Origin: Prevotella sp. UBA4268
GTDB taxonomy: Bacteria > Bacteroidota > Bacteroidia > Bacteroidales > Bacteroidaceae
NCBI GenBank assembly: GCA_002395135.1
Contig: DGWC01000091.1
Location: 1-23,199 of the forward strand
Length of the DNA stretch: 23,199 nt
Direction of reading: 5' to 3'
Shown: positions 8,109 through 17,027 of the stretch, piece by piece
Layout: every line of letters begins with the position of its first letter
Position numbering within the stretch: position 1 is the first letter of the stretch
Notes under the pieces: generated by a model
Databases searched by the model: none
What the model was told of the DNA's origin: nothing
Seen by the model: the letters and a program-made list of their open reading frames with translations, nothing else
Made by a program: the position numbers and the translations under genes

Positions 8109-11100
8109 TTAGAAGTTTACGTTGATGCTGAATGAGAAATGGGGCGTGTCAGAGAGTTGCACCTCGGTGAATCCTCCCTGTGTGGGTGTCTGTCCCCTTA
8201 GTTTTTTGTTACACCAGGTGTGCAGGTTGTAGCCTGTGAGCGTGAAGGCGAGACGACCCAGTTTGAGTTTCTCCAGTTGCTTCTTCATGAACTCGTAGGT
8301 GAGCGTCAGGGTTGACAGTTTCACGTATCCGGCATCCACCACTCTCACGTTGCTGTAGTCGTACATGGTCCATGCGTTGCCGCTCAGCACGGGGCCTGTG
8401 TAGCCCATGTTGGTGGTCCAGTTGTTGCTGTAGTTCTCGTAGGCAGGGTCGCCGCCGCAGATGATGGCGGGAATGTTGGTGATGTTCTCGTCACCGGGTT
8501 GCATCCATCTGTTCTTCAGGTCGCGGTTGGCATTGGTTTCCGATGAGAACTGTCTTCCGCCCGACACACCGTCGAACAGTCGGAGCAGTCGTGTCTTTGC
8601 GCCGAAGTTAAAGATGAAGGTGGTTCCCAGTCGCCATTGCTTATAGGTAAGGGTGTTGTTCACGCTTCCCGTTATGTTGGGCTCGCGGCGGCCGGAGGGT
8701 TCCAGAATAGAGGTGTAGAAGGTGTATTGGTCGGCAGTGCTGATTTCCTGCTGCCGTTCTTCCCAGTCCTCGAAGAGCGGTCCGCCGTCAACGGGGTTCA
8801 GTCCCGCAAAGCGATAGGAGTAGAATGTGCCCACTGCTTGTCCCTTCACCACGGCTTTTCCGTTGAGGAAGTCATTGAGGGTATAACTCTCGGCGCTGGG
8901 GGCGGTTCTGATCTGGTTGTATATTCTCGACAGGTTGCCTGATACAATCCAGTAGAAGTCCTTCAGTTTGACGGGTGTGCCTGTCAATGATACGTTGAAT
9001 CCGCTGTTGGTGATGATGCCCGAATTGACGACATACGACTCGAATCCGTTGATGTCGGAAATCCGTTTGTCCATAAAGGCATCGGTAGTGCGCTTGTGAT
9101 AGTATTCTGTTTCTATCTGCAGCCTTTTGTTGAAGAGCGATGTTTCCAGTCCGATGTTGAACGAGTGCGTCTTTTCCCATTTCAGGTCTGGGTTGGCAAA
9201 ATAGGCGGTCTCCGAGGTGAATTCCTTGAGGAATGCGTCAATGCCGCCCTTTTTGATAATCAGGTTGGGTGTCTGGTTGTCGAGCATGTTTCCCTGTTCT
9301 CCATACGAACTCTTGAGTGTCAGCACGTCGATATGCGGCGACTGGATGTTGAAAATGTCCAGCAGGTTGGCATTGCCGGAGACCGACCAGATGGGCAGCA
9401 GTTTCTCGTTGCTGCGGCTGCCGAATTTGTTGGAGCCGTCGTAGCGTCCGTTGATGTTGAGCGTGAATTTCTGCTCGAAGGAGTAGGAGAGGGTGGCATA
9501 GGCCGACACCATGTTGTTCTTGGTGTCTGTGATGGTGGGTGTGTTCCTCCTCATCCATGTCCAGTAGTTGTTGAATGTTTCGGGCACATCCGTGGCAAAC
9601 GTCATTCCGCGGTCTATGAAATAGCAGCGGTTGGTGTCGTCGCGGCTGGTGTAGTGTGAGGAACTGGCCTCCAGTCCCACCGCCACGTTAATGTTGTTGC
9701 GCTTGTTGTGGTCGAGATATTTGTTGTAGTTTCCTTGAAGTCTGGCCGTCCATCCCAAGGTGTGGTGTGTCGACTCGTTCAGTTCACCGCCGTAGGGCAG
9801 GTAGGATGACGACGGCGGGTCGTTCCCGGCCTCGGCTCCTCGCAGGCAGGCCACGTAGAAAGAGTTCTCGCCATACCATTTCCGCGTGTTGGCATCGGTG
9901 ATGTTTGCCGAGAACACACCGTTGAAGAAAAGGTCTTCGGTGGCCTGGAAACGCAGGCTGGCAGTGGTGATGACGGCATTGCTGCGCTGCTTGTTGCTGC
10001 TAGATGCTATTTCGTTCAGTATGTTGTAGCCGTAGTATCCGTATTGGCTGTTGTATGTGTTGTAGCGGGGATACTTGAAGAAACTGCCGTCGGCGTTGTA
10101 TGCGGGAATCACTCGGTTGGTGTTATAGGCATAGTCTATGATGTTGAGCGGTGAATAGTCGCGGTTGTTCACATTCCCGTTGACGTTGAGTTCCGCTTTC
10201 AGTTTGTTGGTGATATTGTAGTTGATCTTTGCCATGGCCGTGTAGCGGCGGTTGGAAGTGTCTTTGATGACATCTTCCTGTTCTGTATATCCCAGTGATG
10301 TGTAGTAGCGCACTTTGTCGCCTCCGCCGGCAATGCTCAGGGAATGGTCGTGGGAAAAAGAGTTCTGGCAGAGCAGGTCGAACCAGTCTGTGTTCTGCCG
10401 TGACATTTCCTGCACCTGCAGGTTGAATTCATCGCGGGTGATTTCTCTTGCGTAGAGTTGGCGAAGGGCTTCTTCATATCCCACGCGCGACATGCTGTTG
10501 GGATAGGCGTAGTGGGCCTCGGCCAGAAACTGAGACAGTTCCACCCTTTCGGCGGAACTCATCAGATTGATTTTCTCGTCGGAATAATAGGGGCGCTTCC
10601 TGGCGGTGAACATGCCGGAGTACGACACAATGGGTTTTCCTTCATGTCCCGTCTTGGTGGTCACTACAATCACACCATTGGCGGCCCTCGTTCCATAGAG
10701 GGCTGTGGCGGCGGCATCTTTCAGCACGTCTATTCGCTGGATGTCTTGTGGATTGATGCCGGCAATGGCGTTTCCTATTCGGTTGATGTAGTCAGGGTCG
10801 TTGAGCACATCGGGCGACAGGTTGATGGGGTCGGTAAGGATAACACCGTCGAGCACCCATAGCGGTTCTCGGTTACCCACCAGTGTGCTCGTTCCTCTAA
10901 TTCGTATCTTGTTGGTTGAGTTGATTTCGCCGCTTCCGGAAAGCGACACAAGGTCGGGGATCTTTCCTTCAAGCATCTTTGAAATGTCGCTCACACCGGC
11001 AATCTCCAGTTCCGACATGTCTTTCGACACGATAGACGAGGTGAGGTTGCGCCGGTCCAATTGCTGGTATCCGGTCACCACGACGTTTTCAAGCAGGTTC

Positions 11101-11669
11101 TCATCGTCGCTGATAATCACGTTCATCTTTCTGGTACCTGCCTTGCGGCGGATGGTTTTCTTTCCGATATATGAAATCTCCACGATGTCATTCGGGGAGA
11201 CGTCGGGCAGAAAAAAACTTCCGTCCATGTCGGTAACAGCCATCTTCTGTGTGCCAGGAACGACGACCGTTGCACCCAAAAGCGGCTCTCCGCCTTCATC
11301 GGTGATTCTGCCCGACAGTCCTTTCTGGTTCTGCTGGCTGGCGATGTTGTTGCTGTGCGTCGTTTTCTTGATGATGATATACTTCCCGTCTACAGTTGCC
11401 GTATAAGGGAGTTTGTTCAGCAGGGCGTTGACGGCCTCAATGGCAGTCATGTCCTTGATGGATTCCGACACGCTGTAACGGCTCAACTCGTCATAACTGT
11501 AGTTGATTTTGTAATACTCTGATTGCTGTTCCACTTTGCTCAAGGCGGTGGGGAGCGCTACTTTGTTCAGCGTAAGCGTAATCCTTTTTCCATGTTCTTG
11601 CGCCTGCGCCTTGACGGCAGTACAAAAGGCAAACAGACACAACAGGATAACCAAGTTTTTTTTCTTCAT
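8109..11669 (-). CDS. SusC/RagA TonB-dependent transporter with N-terminal STN domain
   Basis: A 1186-residue outer-membrane transporter, the first gene of the import block. In order: signal peptide (about 1-23); STN (secretin/TonB short N-terminal) domain (about 25-103, with KRITLTLNKVALPTALSKVE); carboxypeptidase-D-regulatory-like domain (about 117-190, GRITDEGGEPLLGATVVVPG and DMDGSFFLPDV); TonB plug (about 195-345, VVVTGYQQLDRRNLTSSIVS, KIRIRGTSTLVG, PLWVLDGVILTDP, LKDAAATALYGTRAANGVIV); and a long beta-barrel ending in the aromatic SINVNF typical of outer-membrane proteins. The STN domain is the family hallmark of transporters that signal through FecR to an ECF sigma factor, which fits the pair at 364-2052. 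The promoter lies somewhere in 11670-11780, where no good housekeeping -33/-7 pair is visible on this strand, as expected if the ECF factor drives it (inference). Confidence 0.95.
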   Translation of the reverse strand: MKKKNLVILLCLFAFCTAVKAQAQEHGKRITLTLNKVALPTALSKVEQQSEYYKINYSYDELSRYSVSESIKDMTAIEAVNALLNKLPYTATVDGKYIIIKKTTHSNNIASQQNQKGLSGRITDEGGEPLLGATVVVPGTQKMAVTDMDGSFFLPDVSPNDIVEISYIGKKTIRRKAGTRKMNVIISDDENLLENVVVTGYQQLDRRNLTSSIVSKDMSELEIAGVSDISKMLEGKIPDLVSLSGSGEINSTNKIRIRGTSTLVGNREPLWVLDGVILTDPINLSPDVLNDPDYINRIGNAIAGINPQDIQRIDVLKDAAATALYGTRAANGVIVVTTKTGHEGKPIVSYSGMFTARKRPYYSDEKINLMSSAERVELSQFLAEAHYAYPNSMSRVGYEEALRQLYAREITRDEFNLQVQEMSRQNTDWFDLLCQNSFSHDHSLSIAGGGDKVRYYTSLGYTEQEDVIKDTSNRRYTAMAKINYNITNKLKAELNVNGNVNNRDYSPLNIIDYAYNTNRVIPAYNADGSFFKYPRYNTYNSQYGYYGYNILNEIASSSNKQRSNAVITTASLRFQATEDLFFNGVFSANITDANTRKWYGENSFYVACLRGAEAGNDPPSSSYLPYGGELNESTHHTLGWTARLQGNYNKYLDHNKRNNINVAVGLEASSSHYTSRDDTNRCYFIDRGMTFATDVPETFNNYWTWMRRNTPTITDTKNNMVSAYATLSYSFEQKFTLNINGRYDGSNKFGSRSNEKLLPIWSVSGNANLLDIFNIQSPHIDVLTLKSSYGEQGNMLDNQTPNLIIKKGGIDAFLKEFTSETAYFANPDLKWEKTHSFNIGLETSLFNKRLQIETEYYHKRTTDAFMDKRISDINGFESYVVNSGIITNSGFNVSLTGTPVKLKDFYWIVSGNLSRIYNQIRTAPSAESYTLNDFLNGKAVVKGQAVGTFYSYRFAGLNPVDGGPLFEDWEERQQEISTADQYTFYTSILEPSGRREPNITGSVNNTLTYKQWRLGTTFIFNFGAKTRLLRLFDGVSGGRQFSSETNANRDLKNRWMQPGDENITNIPAIICGGDPAYENYSNNWTTNMGYTGPVLSGNAWTMYDYSNVRVVDAGYVKLSTLTLTYEFMKKQLEKLKLGRLAFTLTGYNLHTWCNKKLRGQTPTQGGFTEVQLSDTPHFSFSINVNF

Positions 11670-11780
11670 CGTGGTATGATGTTTTTGTTTTCTTCAATGA
11701 TAAAAATCCACAACAGAAGAAAATGGGTACTTCACAGACAGATTTTTTTCAATTTTCCTGCAATTCCGAATAAAAATAGT

Positions 11781-11789
11781 TATCTTTGC
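11781..11789 (+). promoter_or_regulatory. -7 element of the dnaG promoter in the susC/dnaG divergent gap
   Basis: TATCTTTGC fits TAnnTTTG. The dnaG ATG begins 7 nt after the G of the motif, so transcription should start at or just before the ATG. No convincing TTTG lies 19-21 nt upstream. The 125-bp gap (11670-11794) also has to hold the susC promoter on the opposite strand. Confidence 0.6.
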
Positions 11790-11794
11790 ATGCA

Positions 11795-13765
11795 ATGATT
11801 GACAGAGCGACTGTAGACAAGATTCTGGACGCTGCCAACATCGTTGACGTGGTGTCTGAATTCGTGACGCTTCGCAAGAGCGGAGCCAACTATAAGGGAT
11901 TGTGCCCGTTCCATAACGAGCGCACGCCCTCGTTCTATGTGTCGCCTGCCCGCAACATCTGCAAGTGCTTTTCTTGCGGAAAGGGCGGAACACCTGCCGG
12001 TTTCCTGATGGAGCATGAGCAGATGACCTATCCCGAGGCTCTGCGCTGGCTGGCCAAGAAATATAATATTGAGATTCAGGAGCGCGAACTCAGCAACGAG
12101 GAGCGCGAGGCTGAAAACCGGCGCGAGTCCATGTTCATCGTGAACGAGTGGGCGGCCAGTTATTTTGAGGAGACGCTCCATCACCATCCTGACGGCACGG
12201 CCATCGGCATGCAGTATTTCCGCTCCCGCGGCATCCGCGATGATATTGTCAGGAAATTCCGGCTGGGCTTCGACCTGAGCAACGGCTTTGCCCTTCCGCA
12301 GGCTGCCTTGTCTAAAGGCTATAAGGAAGAATTTCTGTTGGCAACAGGCATCTGCTACAAGCGTGAGAAGGATGGCAAACTGGTTGACCGCTTTGCCGGG
12401 CGTGTCATCTTCCCCTGGCTGGCCATGAGCGGCAAGGTGGTTGCTTTCGGCGGGCGCAAACTCGATCAGGCCACAAAGGGTGTCCAGCAGAAGTATGTCA
12501 ATTCGCCCGACAGCGATATCTACCACAAAGAGCAGAACCTCTATGGCATCTATCAGGCGAAGAAAGCCATTGCCAAGGAGAATTGTGTCTATATGGTGGA
12601 AGGTTACACCGATGTGATTTCCATGCACCAGTGCGGCATCGAGAATGTGGTGGCCAACAGCGGAACGGCCTTGAGCGTCCATCAAATCAGGATGCTCCAC
12701 CGCTTCACTCCCAACATCGTGCTGCTCTACGACGGCGACGAGGCTGGCATTCACGCTGCCATGAGAGGCACCGACATGCTCCTGGCCGAAGGCATGAACA
12801 TCAAGGTGTTGCTGCTTCCCGATGGCGACGACCCGGATTCTTTCTCCCGCAAGCATACGGCAGCGGTTTTCCGCAAGTATATAGAAGAGCATCAGGCTGA
12901 CTTTATCCAGTTCAAGAGCGACTTGTTGCTCAAAAATGTCACCGATCCCATCAAGCGCTCCGAGGCCATCAACAGCATTGTGAAGAGCGTGAGCGTGATT
13001 CCCGATCAGATTGTGCGTGCCACTTATCTCACTGACTGCGCCCATCGTCTGGCCATCAACGAGAATACGCTCATCTCTACGATGAACAAGATGCTGAGGC
13101 AAGAGAGGGAGTCGCAGCAGAAAATCGCGGAAAGGGAACGCGAGCGCGAGGCGAATACGCTGAATGCAGGCACTCCCGCCGCTACCAGTGTGACATCCCA
13201 GCCGTTGTCGCCTGCCAGTCCGATGGAGCAGGCTTCCAAGGTGGAAACCTTGTTAGTGCGACTGGTGATGCGCCATGGTGGCGATATCATCTATAAGAAT
13301 GTGGAAATGGAAGACGGTAGTTTCACCGACCTCACCGTGGCGCAGTTCATCTATTACGATCTTGGGGCCGACAACCTTTCTTTCAGTGTCCCTATATATA
13401 ATAAGGTGTTGGAAGAGGCTGTCCAGCATTCGGGTGACTCTGCCTTCAACGCTTCCGACTATTTCACGCGCCATCCCGATATCCAAGTCTCTAATCTCGC
13501 TTCCGAATTGGTGCTCGACCCCGTGCAACTCAGCAAGAGCCTGCAACCGAAAGAGGAACAGGATTCCCTGCGCACGATGGTGGAACATCTTATCTTGGAT
13601 TTCAGGAAAGACTATGTGGAGTACCACCTGAAAGACTTGCAGCGCCAGATTTCACTGGCTGCTTCCGATCCTGCCAAGATGATGGAACTGCTGAGCGAGT
13701 ACAAGGACATGCAGGAACTGCGAAACAGAATGGCTAAAAAACTGGGCCGCAACATTGTGGTGTAG
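11795..13765 (+). CDS. dnaG: DNA primase
   Basis: A 656-residue primase that makes RNA primers at the replication fork with the DnaB helicase. The N-terminal CHC2 zinc-binding domain has C37-x2-H40 (GLCPFHNERTPSFYVS) and C58-x2-C61 (CKCFSCGKGG). The catalytic core follows, with the TOPRIM domain around residues 263-345: E269 in MVEGYTD, D313-G-D315 in LLYDGDEAG, and DGDDPDS. The C-terminal third (about 440-656) is the variable helicase-interaction region. The start is ATG 11795 (MIDRATVDKI), the conserved Bacteroidales N-terminus; an in-frame TTG at 11786 falls inside the -7 element and is rejected. The cardiolipin synthase follows 26 nt later and is likely cotranscribed. Confidence 0.96.
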   Translation: MIDRATVDKILDAANIVDVVSEFVTLRKSGANYKGLCPFHNERTPSFYVSPARNICKCFSCGKGGTPAGFLMEHEQMTYPEALRWLAKKYNIEIQERELSNEEREAENRRESMFIVNEWAASYFEETLHHHPDGTAIGMQYFRSRGIRDDIVRKFRLGFDLSNGFALPQAALSKGYKEEFLLATGICYKREKDGKLVDRFAGRVIFPWLAMSGKVVAFGGRKLDQATKGVQQKYVNSPDSDIYHKEQNLYGIYQAKKAIAKENCVYMVEGYTDVISMHQCGIENVVANSGTALSVHQIRMLHRFTPNIVLLYDGDEAGIHAAMRGTDMLLAEGMNIKVLLLPDGDDPDSFSRKHTAAVFRKYIEEHQADFIQFKSDLLLKNVTDPIKRSEAINSIVKSVSVIPDQIVRATYLTDCAHRLAINENTLISTMNKMLRQERESQQKIAEREREREANTLNAGTPAATSVTSQPLSPASPMEQASKVETLLVRLVMRHGGDIIYKNVEMEDGSFTDLTVAQFIYYDLGADNLSFSVPIYNKVLEEAVQHSGDSAFNASDYFTRHPDIQVSNLASELVLDPVQLSKSLQPKEEQDSLRTMVEHLILDFRKDYVEYHLKDLQRQISLAASDPAKMMELLSEYKDMQELRNRMAKKLGRNIVV

Positions 13766-13791
13766 CGCCTTTCATCAAATAATACCATGCT

Positions 13792-15282
13792 ATGATCTAT
13801 GTTCATTGGCTCATCCTAACCACTTATATCCTCGCCATTGTTGTCACAATGGTCACGGTGCTCATGGATCATCGGCAGCCTGCCAAGACCATGGCATGGA
13901 TGCTGGTGCTGGTATTTCTGCCCGTGGTGGGCATCGTGCTCTATTTCTTCTTCGGACAGAACACGCGCAAGGAGCGGCTCATCTCGCAGCAGAGCCTCGA
14001 CCAACTCACCAAGCGGTCGATGTTGGAGTTTGCTGAGCAGAAAAACCTCTTGCTGCCCGAGAACCACCAGGCACTCATCAAACTCTTTGCAAGCCAGAAC
14101 TGGGCATTGCCCTTTAAGGACAACGAGGTGGACATCTTCACCGACGGCTACCACTTCTTCCAGGCTCTTTTGCAGGAGATAGCCAAGGCGCGCAGCCACA
14201 TCCATCTCGACACATACATCTTCTGCGACGATGCCCTGGGCTACCTGGTGGCCGATGCGCTGATTGCCAAGGCGCAGAGTGGGGTAGAGGTGCGCGTTAT
14301 CTACGATGATGTGGGCTGCTGGGATGTAGACGGATCGTTTTTCGAGCGCATGCGCGATGCAGGCATCGAGGTGCACGCATTCATGCCTGTTAAGTTTCCT
14401 GCTTTCACCAGCAAGGTGAACTATCGCAACCACCGCAAACTGTGCGTCATCGATGGCAAGGTGGGCTTCATTGGCGGCATGAACATCGCCACGCGCTACG
14501 TGCAGGGCAAGGAAAAGGTGAGCAAGAACAGGCTCACGAAAAAGCGGGAGACCGTCAGAACCGCCTGGCGCGACACTCATCTGCGCATACGCGGCGGTGC
14601 CGTCTATGGCATCCAGAGAGCCTTTCTGGTTGACTGGTATTTCGTTGACCGCACGCTCATCTCCAACCGCCGCTATTATCCTGACAACAGTCTCACGGCG
14701 CGTAAGGCTGACAGCCCGTCTGCTGTTGGCGACAGCATCATACAGATTGTCACCAGCAGTCCCATTGCCAAGTGGCCCGACATCATGCAGGGCTATGTGC
14801 GCATCCTGTTGGAAGCGCGGAAATATGTGTATATGGAAACGCCCTATTTCCTGCCCACCGAGCCTGTGCTCTTCGCCATGCGCACGGCGGCCTTGGCGGG
14901 TGTCGATGTGCGGCTGATGGTGCCTGCCCGTACTGATGCCAAGTTCGTGGAGTGGGCGAGCCGCTCATACGTACACGAGACGGTGGAGGCCGGTGTCAAG
15001 GTATATCTCTACCAGGCGGGATTCAACCATTCCAAGTTGCTGGTGAGCGACGACACCCTCTGCTCTTGCGGCTCTGCCAATGTGGACTTCCGCAGTTTTG
15101 AGAATAATTTTGAGAGCAATGCCTTCATCTACGGCCGCGACATGGCACTGCGCATGAAGACCGTTTTCATGCAGGATGTGGGGCAGAGTGTGTTGTTAGA
15201 GGATGCCGAAGACCTGAACCGCCGTCCTTTCGTCAAGCGGCTCTGGGAGAGCGCCATGCGCATGCTGGCCCCTTTGCTGTAA
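13792..15282 (+). CDS. cls: Cardiolipin synthase (phospholipase D family)
   Basis: A 496-residue inner-membrane enzyme that condenses phosphatidylglycerol molecules to cardiolipin. Two N-terminal membrane helices (about residues 4-25 and 34-55, with FLPVVGIVLYFFFGQ) are followed by two PLD domains. Each has its HxKxxxxD motif: H214-R-K216-LCVI-D221 followed by GKVGFIGGMNIATRY, and H413-S-K415-LLVS-D420 followed by CGSANVDFRSFENNFE. Length and layout match bacterial ClsA-type enzymes. The start is ATG 13792; an overlapping ATG at 13787 reads Met-Leu-stop. It ends at 15282, convergent with rsmD, the gap being filled entirely by a 9-bp repeat array. Confidence 0.94.
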   Translation: MIYVHWLILTTYILAIVVTMVTVLMDHRQPAKTMAWMLVLVFLPVVGIVLYFFFGQNTRKERLISQQSLDQLTKRSMLEFAEQKNLLLPENHQALIKLFASQNWALPFKDNEVDIFTDGYHFFQALLQEIAKARSHIHLDTYIFCDDALGYLVADALIAKAQSGVEVRVIYDDVGCWDVDGSFFERMRDAGIEVHAFMPVKFPAFTSKVNYRNHRKLCVIDGKVGFIGGMNIATRYVQGKEKVSKNRLTKKRETVRTAWRDTHLRIRGGAVYGIQRAFLVDWYFVDRTLISNRRYYPDNSLTARKADSPSAVGDSIIQIVTSSPIAKWPDIMQGYVRILLEARKYVYMETPYFLPTEPVLFAMRTAALAGVDVRLMVPARTDAKFVEWASRSYVHETVEAGVKVYLYQAGFNHSKLLVSDDTLCSCGSANVDFRSFENNFESNAFIYGRDMALRMKTVFMQDVGQSVLLEDAEDLNRRPFVKRLWESAMRMLAPLL

Positions 15283-15284
15283 GA

Positions 15285-15340
15285 GCCCTAAAGGGCTATT
15301 GGCCCCATAAGCCTTATAGGCCTTATAAGTCCTATAGCCC
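15285..15340. repeat. 9-bp-period repeat array A
   Basis: Six units plus two bases, in order GCCCTAAAG, GGCTATTGG, CCCCATAAG, CCTTATAGG, CCTTATAAG, TCCTATAGC, CC, with loose consensus (C/T)CYTATARG. The array fills the whole convergent gap between the cls and rsmD stop codons. Its first part, AGCCCTAAAGGGCT (284-297), is a 6-bp hairpin, and adjacent units are nearly self-complementary. The array could therefore also act as a two-way terminator, although there is no T-run. Confidence 0.8.
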
Positions 15341-15871
15341 TCACCTGAAAATCGAAAAATTCACACTCCCATAACTCCTGTGCTCCACAAAGCGCACATG
15401 CGCCGAGAAATCATTATTCTTCCCGTGCTCAAACACCAGCACGCCGTCCTCCTTCAGCAGATTCCTCTCAAAAATCAGGTCGGGAATCTGTGGCAGTTCA
15501 GGCAGTGCGTATGGCGGGTCGGCAAAGATCATGTCAAACTGCTGGTGGCATGTTCTGATAAAGCGGAACACGTCGCCGCGGATGGCGATGCAACGGTCTG
15601 TGCCCAGTTTCTTCAGACACTGTTTGATAAAAGCATGATGGTCGCGGTCGGCCTCCACGCTCACCACCTGCCGGCATTCCCTCGACACTAGTTCCAGTGA
15701 GATGCTGCCCGTACCGGAAAACAAGTCCAGTGCCGTGCATCCCTCAAAGTCGATATACCCCTTCAGCACGTTGAAGATGTTCTCCTTGGCAAAGTCGGTG
15801 GTGGGCCGCGCCTTGAAAGAGCGCGGAATGTCGAAGTGACGTCCTTTGTATGTGCCTGTTATGATTCGCAT
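15341..15871 (-). CDS. rsmD: 16S rRNA (guanine(966)-N2)-methyltransferase
   Basis: A 176-residue class I SAM-dependent methyltransferase that in the family methylates G966 of 16S rRNA in the 30S subunit. It shows the RsmD N-terminus MRIITGTYKGRHFDIPRSFK, then the RPTTDFAKENIFNVL segment. The SAM-binding motif I is DLFSGTGSISLE (residues 49-60), an acidic VEAD strand follows, and the catalytic N-methylase motif is DPPY (118-121). The length is normal for the family. It lies 121 nt downstream of the DUF3822 gene, a common Bacteroidetes pairing, but array B occupies that gap. Confidence 0.95.
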   Translation of the reverse strand: MRIITGTYKGRHFDIPRSFKARPTTDFAKENIFNVLKGYIDFEGCTALDLFSGTGSISLELVSRECRQVVSVEADRDHHAFIKQCLKKLGTDRCIAIRGDVFRFIRTCHQQFDMIFADPPYALPELPQIPDLIFERNLLKEDGVLVFEHGKNNDFSAHVRFVEHRSYGSVNFSIFR

Positions 15872-15901
15872 GGTTGTTTTGGTCTTAATATTGTATTGTT
15901 A

Positions 15902-15991
15902 GTCTTATAGGCCCTATAAGCCCTATGGGCCTTATAAGTCTTATAAGTCTTATAAGCCGTATAGGGCCTATAAGTCTCATTGGCCGATGGC
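15902..15991. repeat. 9-bp-period repeat array B with inverted ends
   Basis: Ten consecutive 9-mers without a phase slip: GTCTTATAG, GCCCTATAA, GCCCTATGG, GCCTTATAA, GTCTTATAA (twice), GCCGTATAG, GGCCTATAA, GTCTCATTG, GCCGATGGC. The consensus is GYCYTATAR. Positions 15901-15918 and 15960-15977 are inverted copies (17 of 18 bases), so the array can fold into one long hairpin. It starts 31 nt before the rsmD start (upstream on the minus strand) and ends one base before the DUF3822 stop codon. Confidence 0.88.
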
Positions 15992-15992
15992 C

Positions 15993-16862
15993 TTACCTCC
16001 CCTTGATATAGTATGTCATCAGGTCATAGGGCAGCCCCTTGATATTGGTGATGGGCGCGCGGTTAAAGTCGGCGGTGGGGTTGATCACGTATGCGTTCTG
16101 CAGGAATTTTCGCACCTCCTCTAACAGCACCTCGCGGTCGGGGATATTCCCCACCATGTGCAGTTCGTCTTTCCGCTGGTCCATGCCGAGTTGCTGCCAA
16201 ACGTAGAGCAGGAAATAAACGGCATCGTGTGTATGCGTGGCATCGAAACAGTTGCAGAAACGGAAGCGGTTCTGCTGGAAACCGAACACCTCCAGTCGTT
16301 TTTCGTGGAAGTAGGCATACAGTTTGCGGCGCGGACCGGTGAAACTCCTGCGGTATAGGTTGTTCCACACGGGCATGCACAAGTGCATGTATTTCACCTC
16401 TTCGAAACGCTCGTCAATCACCTGCTTCAGGTCTTTGTTGATGCAGAACAGGGCCACGGCATTCAGCGTGGGCAGCACCGACGACAGAATGATGTCGTTC
16501 TCGTGTCCACTGATGGCATGGTGGTAGAGTGCGGCATCGCGCCTGACGCTTTCCTCGCCGCGCTCTTCAAAATACTCGTCCAGGGGGACCATCAGCACTG
16601 GCGTGTCGAGCATCACCATCGCATTCGTGGCCTCGCTCACCGCCAACGGGTATTCATTCCCGACTTCGCCATTGCCCTGAAAGGCATTGAATGCCTCGCG
16701 CAGGTTGGCGGCGATAGACACGCCGCTCCTCAGTGTGTAAGGCACATAGATAATCTGGTTCACGGCTGTGTTGTCAATCACCGAGAACGAAAGGGTGCCG
16801 CCAGCGATGCGGATGGTCAGTCGCGGGCGTTTGCCAATGATGTGGTTTCCTGTCTGCTGCAT
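15993..16862 (-). CDS. DUF3822 family protein
   Basis: A 289-residue protein recognised as the Bacteroidetes DUF3822 family from its overall pattern: an N-terminal RLTIRIAGGTLSFSVID strand pair, a VYFLLYVWQQLGMD helix, a HMVGNIPD segment, and its usual location just upstream of rsmD. The N-terminal part resembles the first half of actin/ASKHA-like folds (inference). No catalytic residue or signal peptide is seen, so it should be cytoplasmic. ATG 16862 is used; the in-frame TTG at 16889 overlaps the -7 element at 16886-16894. Function unknown. Confidence 0.85.
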   Translation of the reverse strand: MQQTGNHIIGKRPRLTIRIAGGTLSFSVIDNTAVNQIIYVPYTLRSGVSIAANLREAFNAFQGNGEVGNEYPLAVSEATNAMVMLDTPVLMVPLDEYFEERGEESVRRDAALYHHAISGHENDIILSSVLPTLNAVALFCINKDLKQVIDERFEEVKYMHLCMPVWNNLYRRSFTGPRRKLYAYFHEKRLEVFGFQQNRFRFCNCFDATHTHDAVYFLLYVWQQLGMDQRKDELHMVGNIPDREVLLEEVRKFLQNAYVINPTADFNRAPITNIKGLPYDLMTYYIKGR

Positions 16863-16885
16863 AGCCTGATATCTGTCTTTCCGTT

Positions 16886-16918
16886 GCAAAATTAGCGAAA
16901 ATTCGTGAGCATTACAAA
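16886..16918 (-). promoter_or_regulatory. Promoter of the DUF3822-rsmD pair
   Basis: On the minus strand TTTG (16915-16918), 20 nt, then TAATTTTGC (16886-16894): a full match to the Bacteroidetes consensus. The ATG at 16862 lies 24 nt after the -7 element. Confidence 0.75.
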
Positions 16919-17001
16919 TAGATTGGATTCTTTTTCCGCCCTTGCGCCGAATAATCGTTTATTTTCGGTGCTGAATGCCCTTATTCTCCAGAAAAGTATT
17001 G

Positions 17002-17010
17002 TATCTTTGC
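17002..17010 (+). promoter_or_regulatory. Orphan plus-strand -7 element
   Basis: TATCTTTGC matches TAnnTTTG on the plus strand, but no gene start lies within 450 nt. TTTGC (17006-17010) and GCAAA (17015-17019) form a small palindrome directly at the expected transcription start. No clear TTTG lies 19-21 nt upstream. It could feed the 17125-17254 structure or a long leader of the helicase gene. Confidence 0.4.
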
Positions 17011-17027
17011 ACTCGCAAAGGCATTTG

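Noticed and set aside
11670..11780. Housekeeping promoter for susC
   Set aside because: The best -7-like sequence on the minus strand (TATCATTG) has a mismatch and no TTTG at the right distance. The promoter was not called; an ECF-type promoter cannot be defined by eye.
11780..13102. Long open frame (440 codons) on the minus strand across dnaG
   Set aside because: It is exactly antisense to the conserved zinc-binding and TOPRIM domains of dnaG, is Ala/His/Val-rich as expected of a codon-bias shadow, and has no promoter or signal of its own.
15285..15991. CRISPR array
   Set aside because: The 9-mers are contiguous with no unique spacers, and no cas genes are present.
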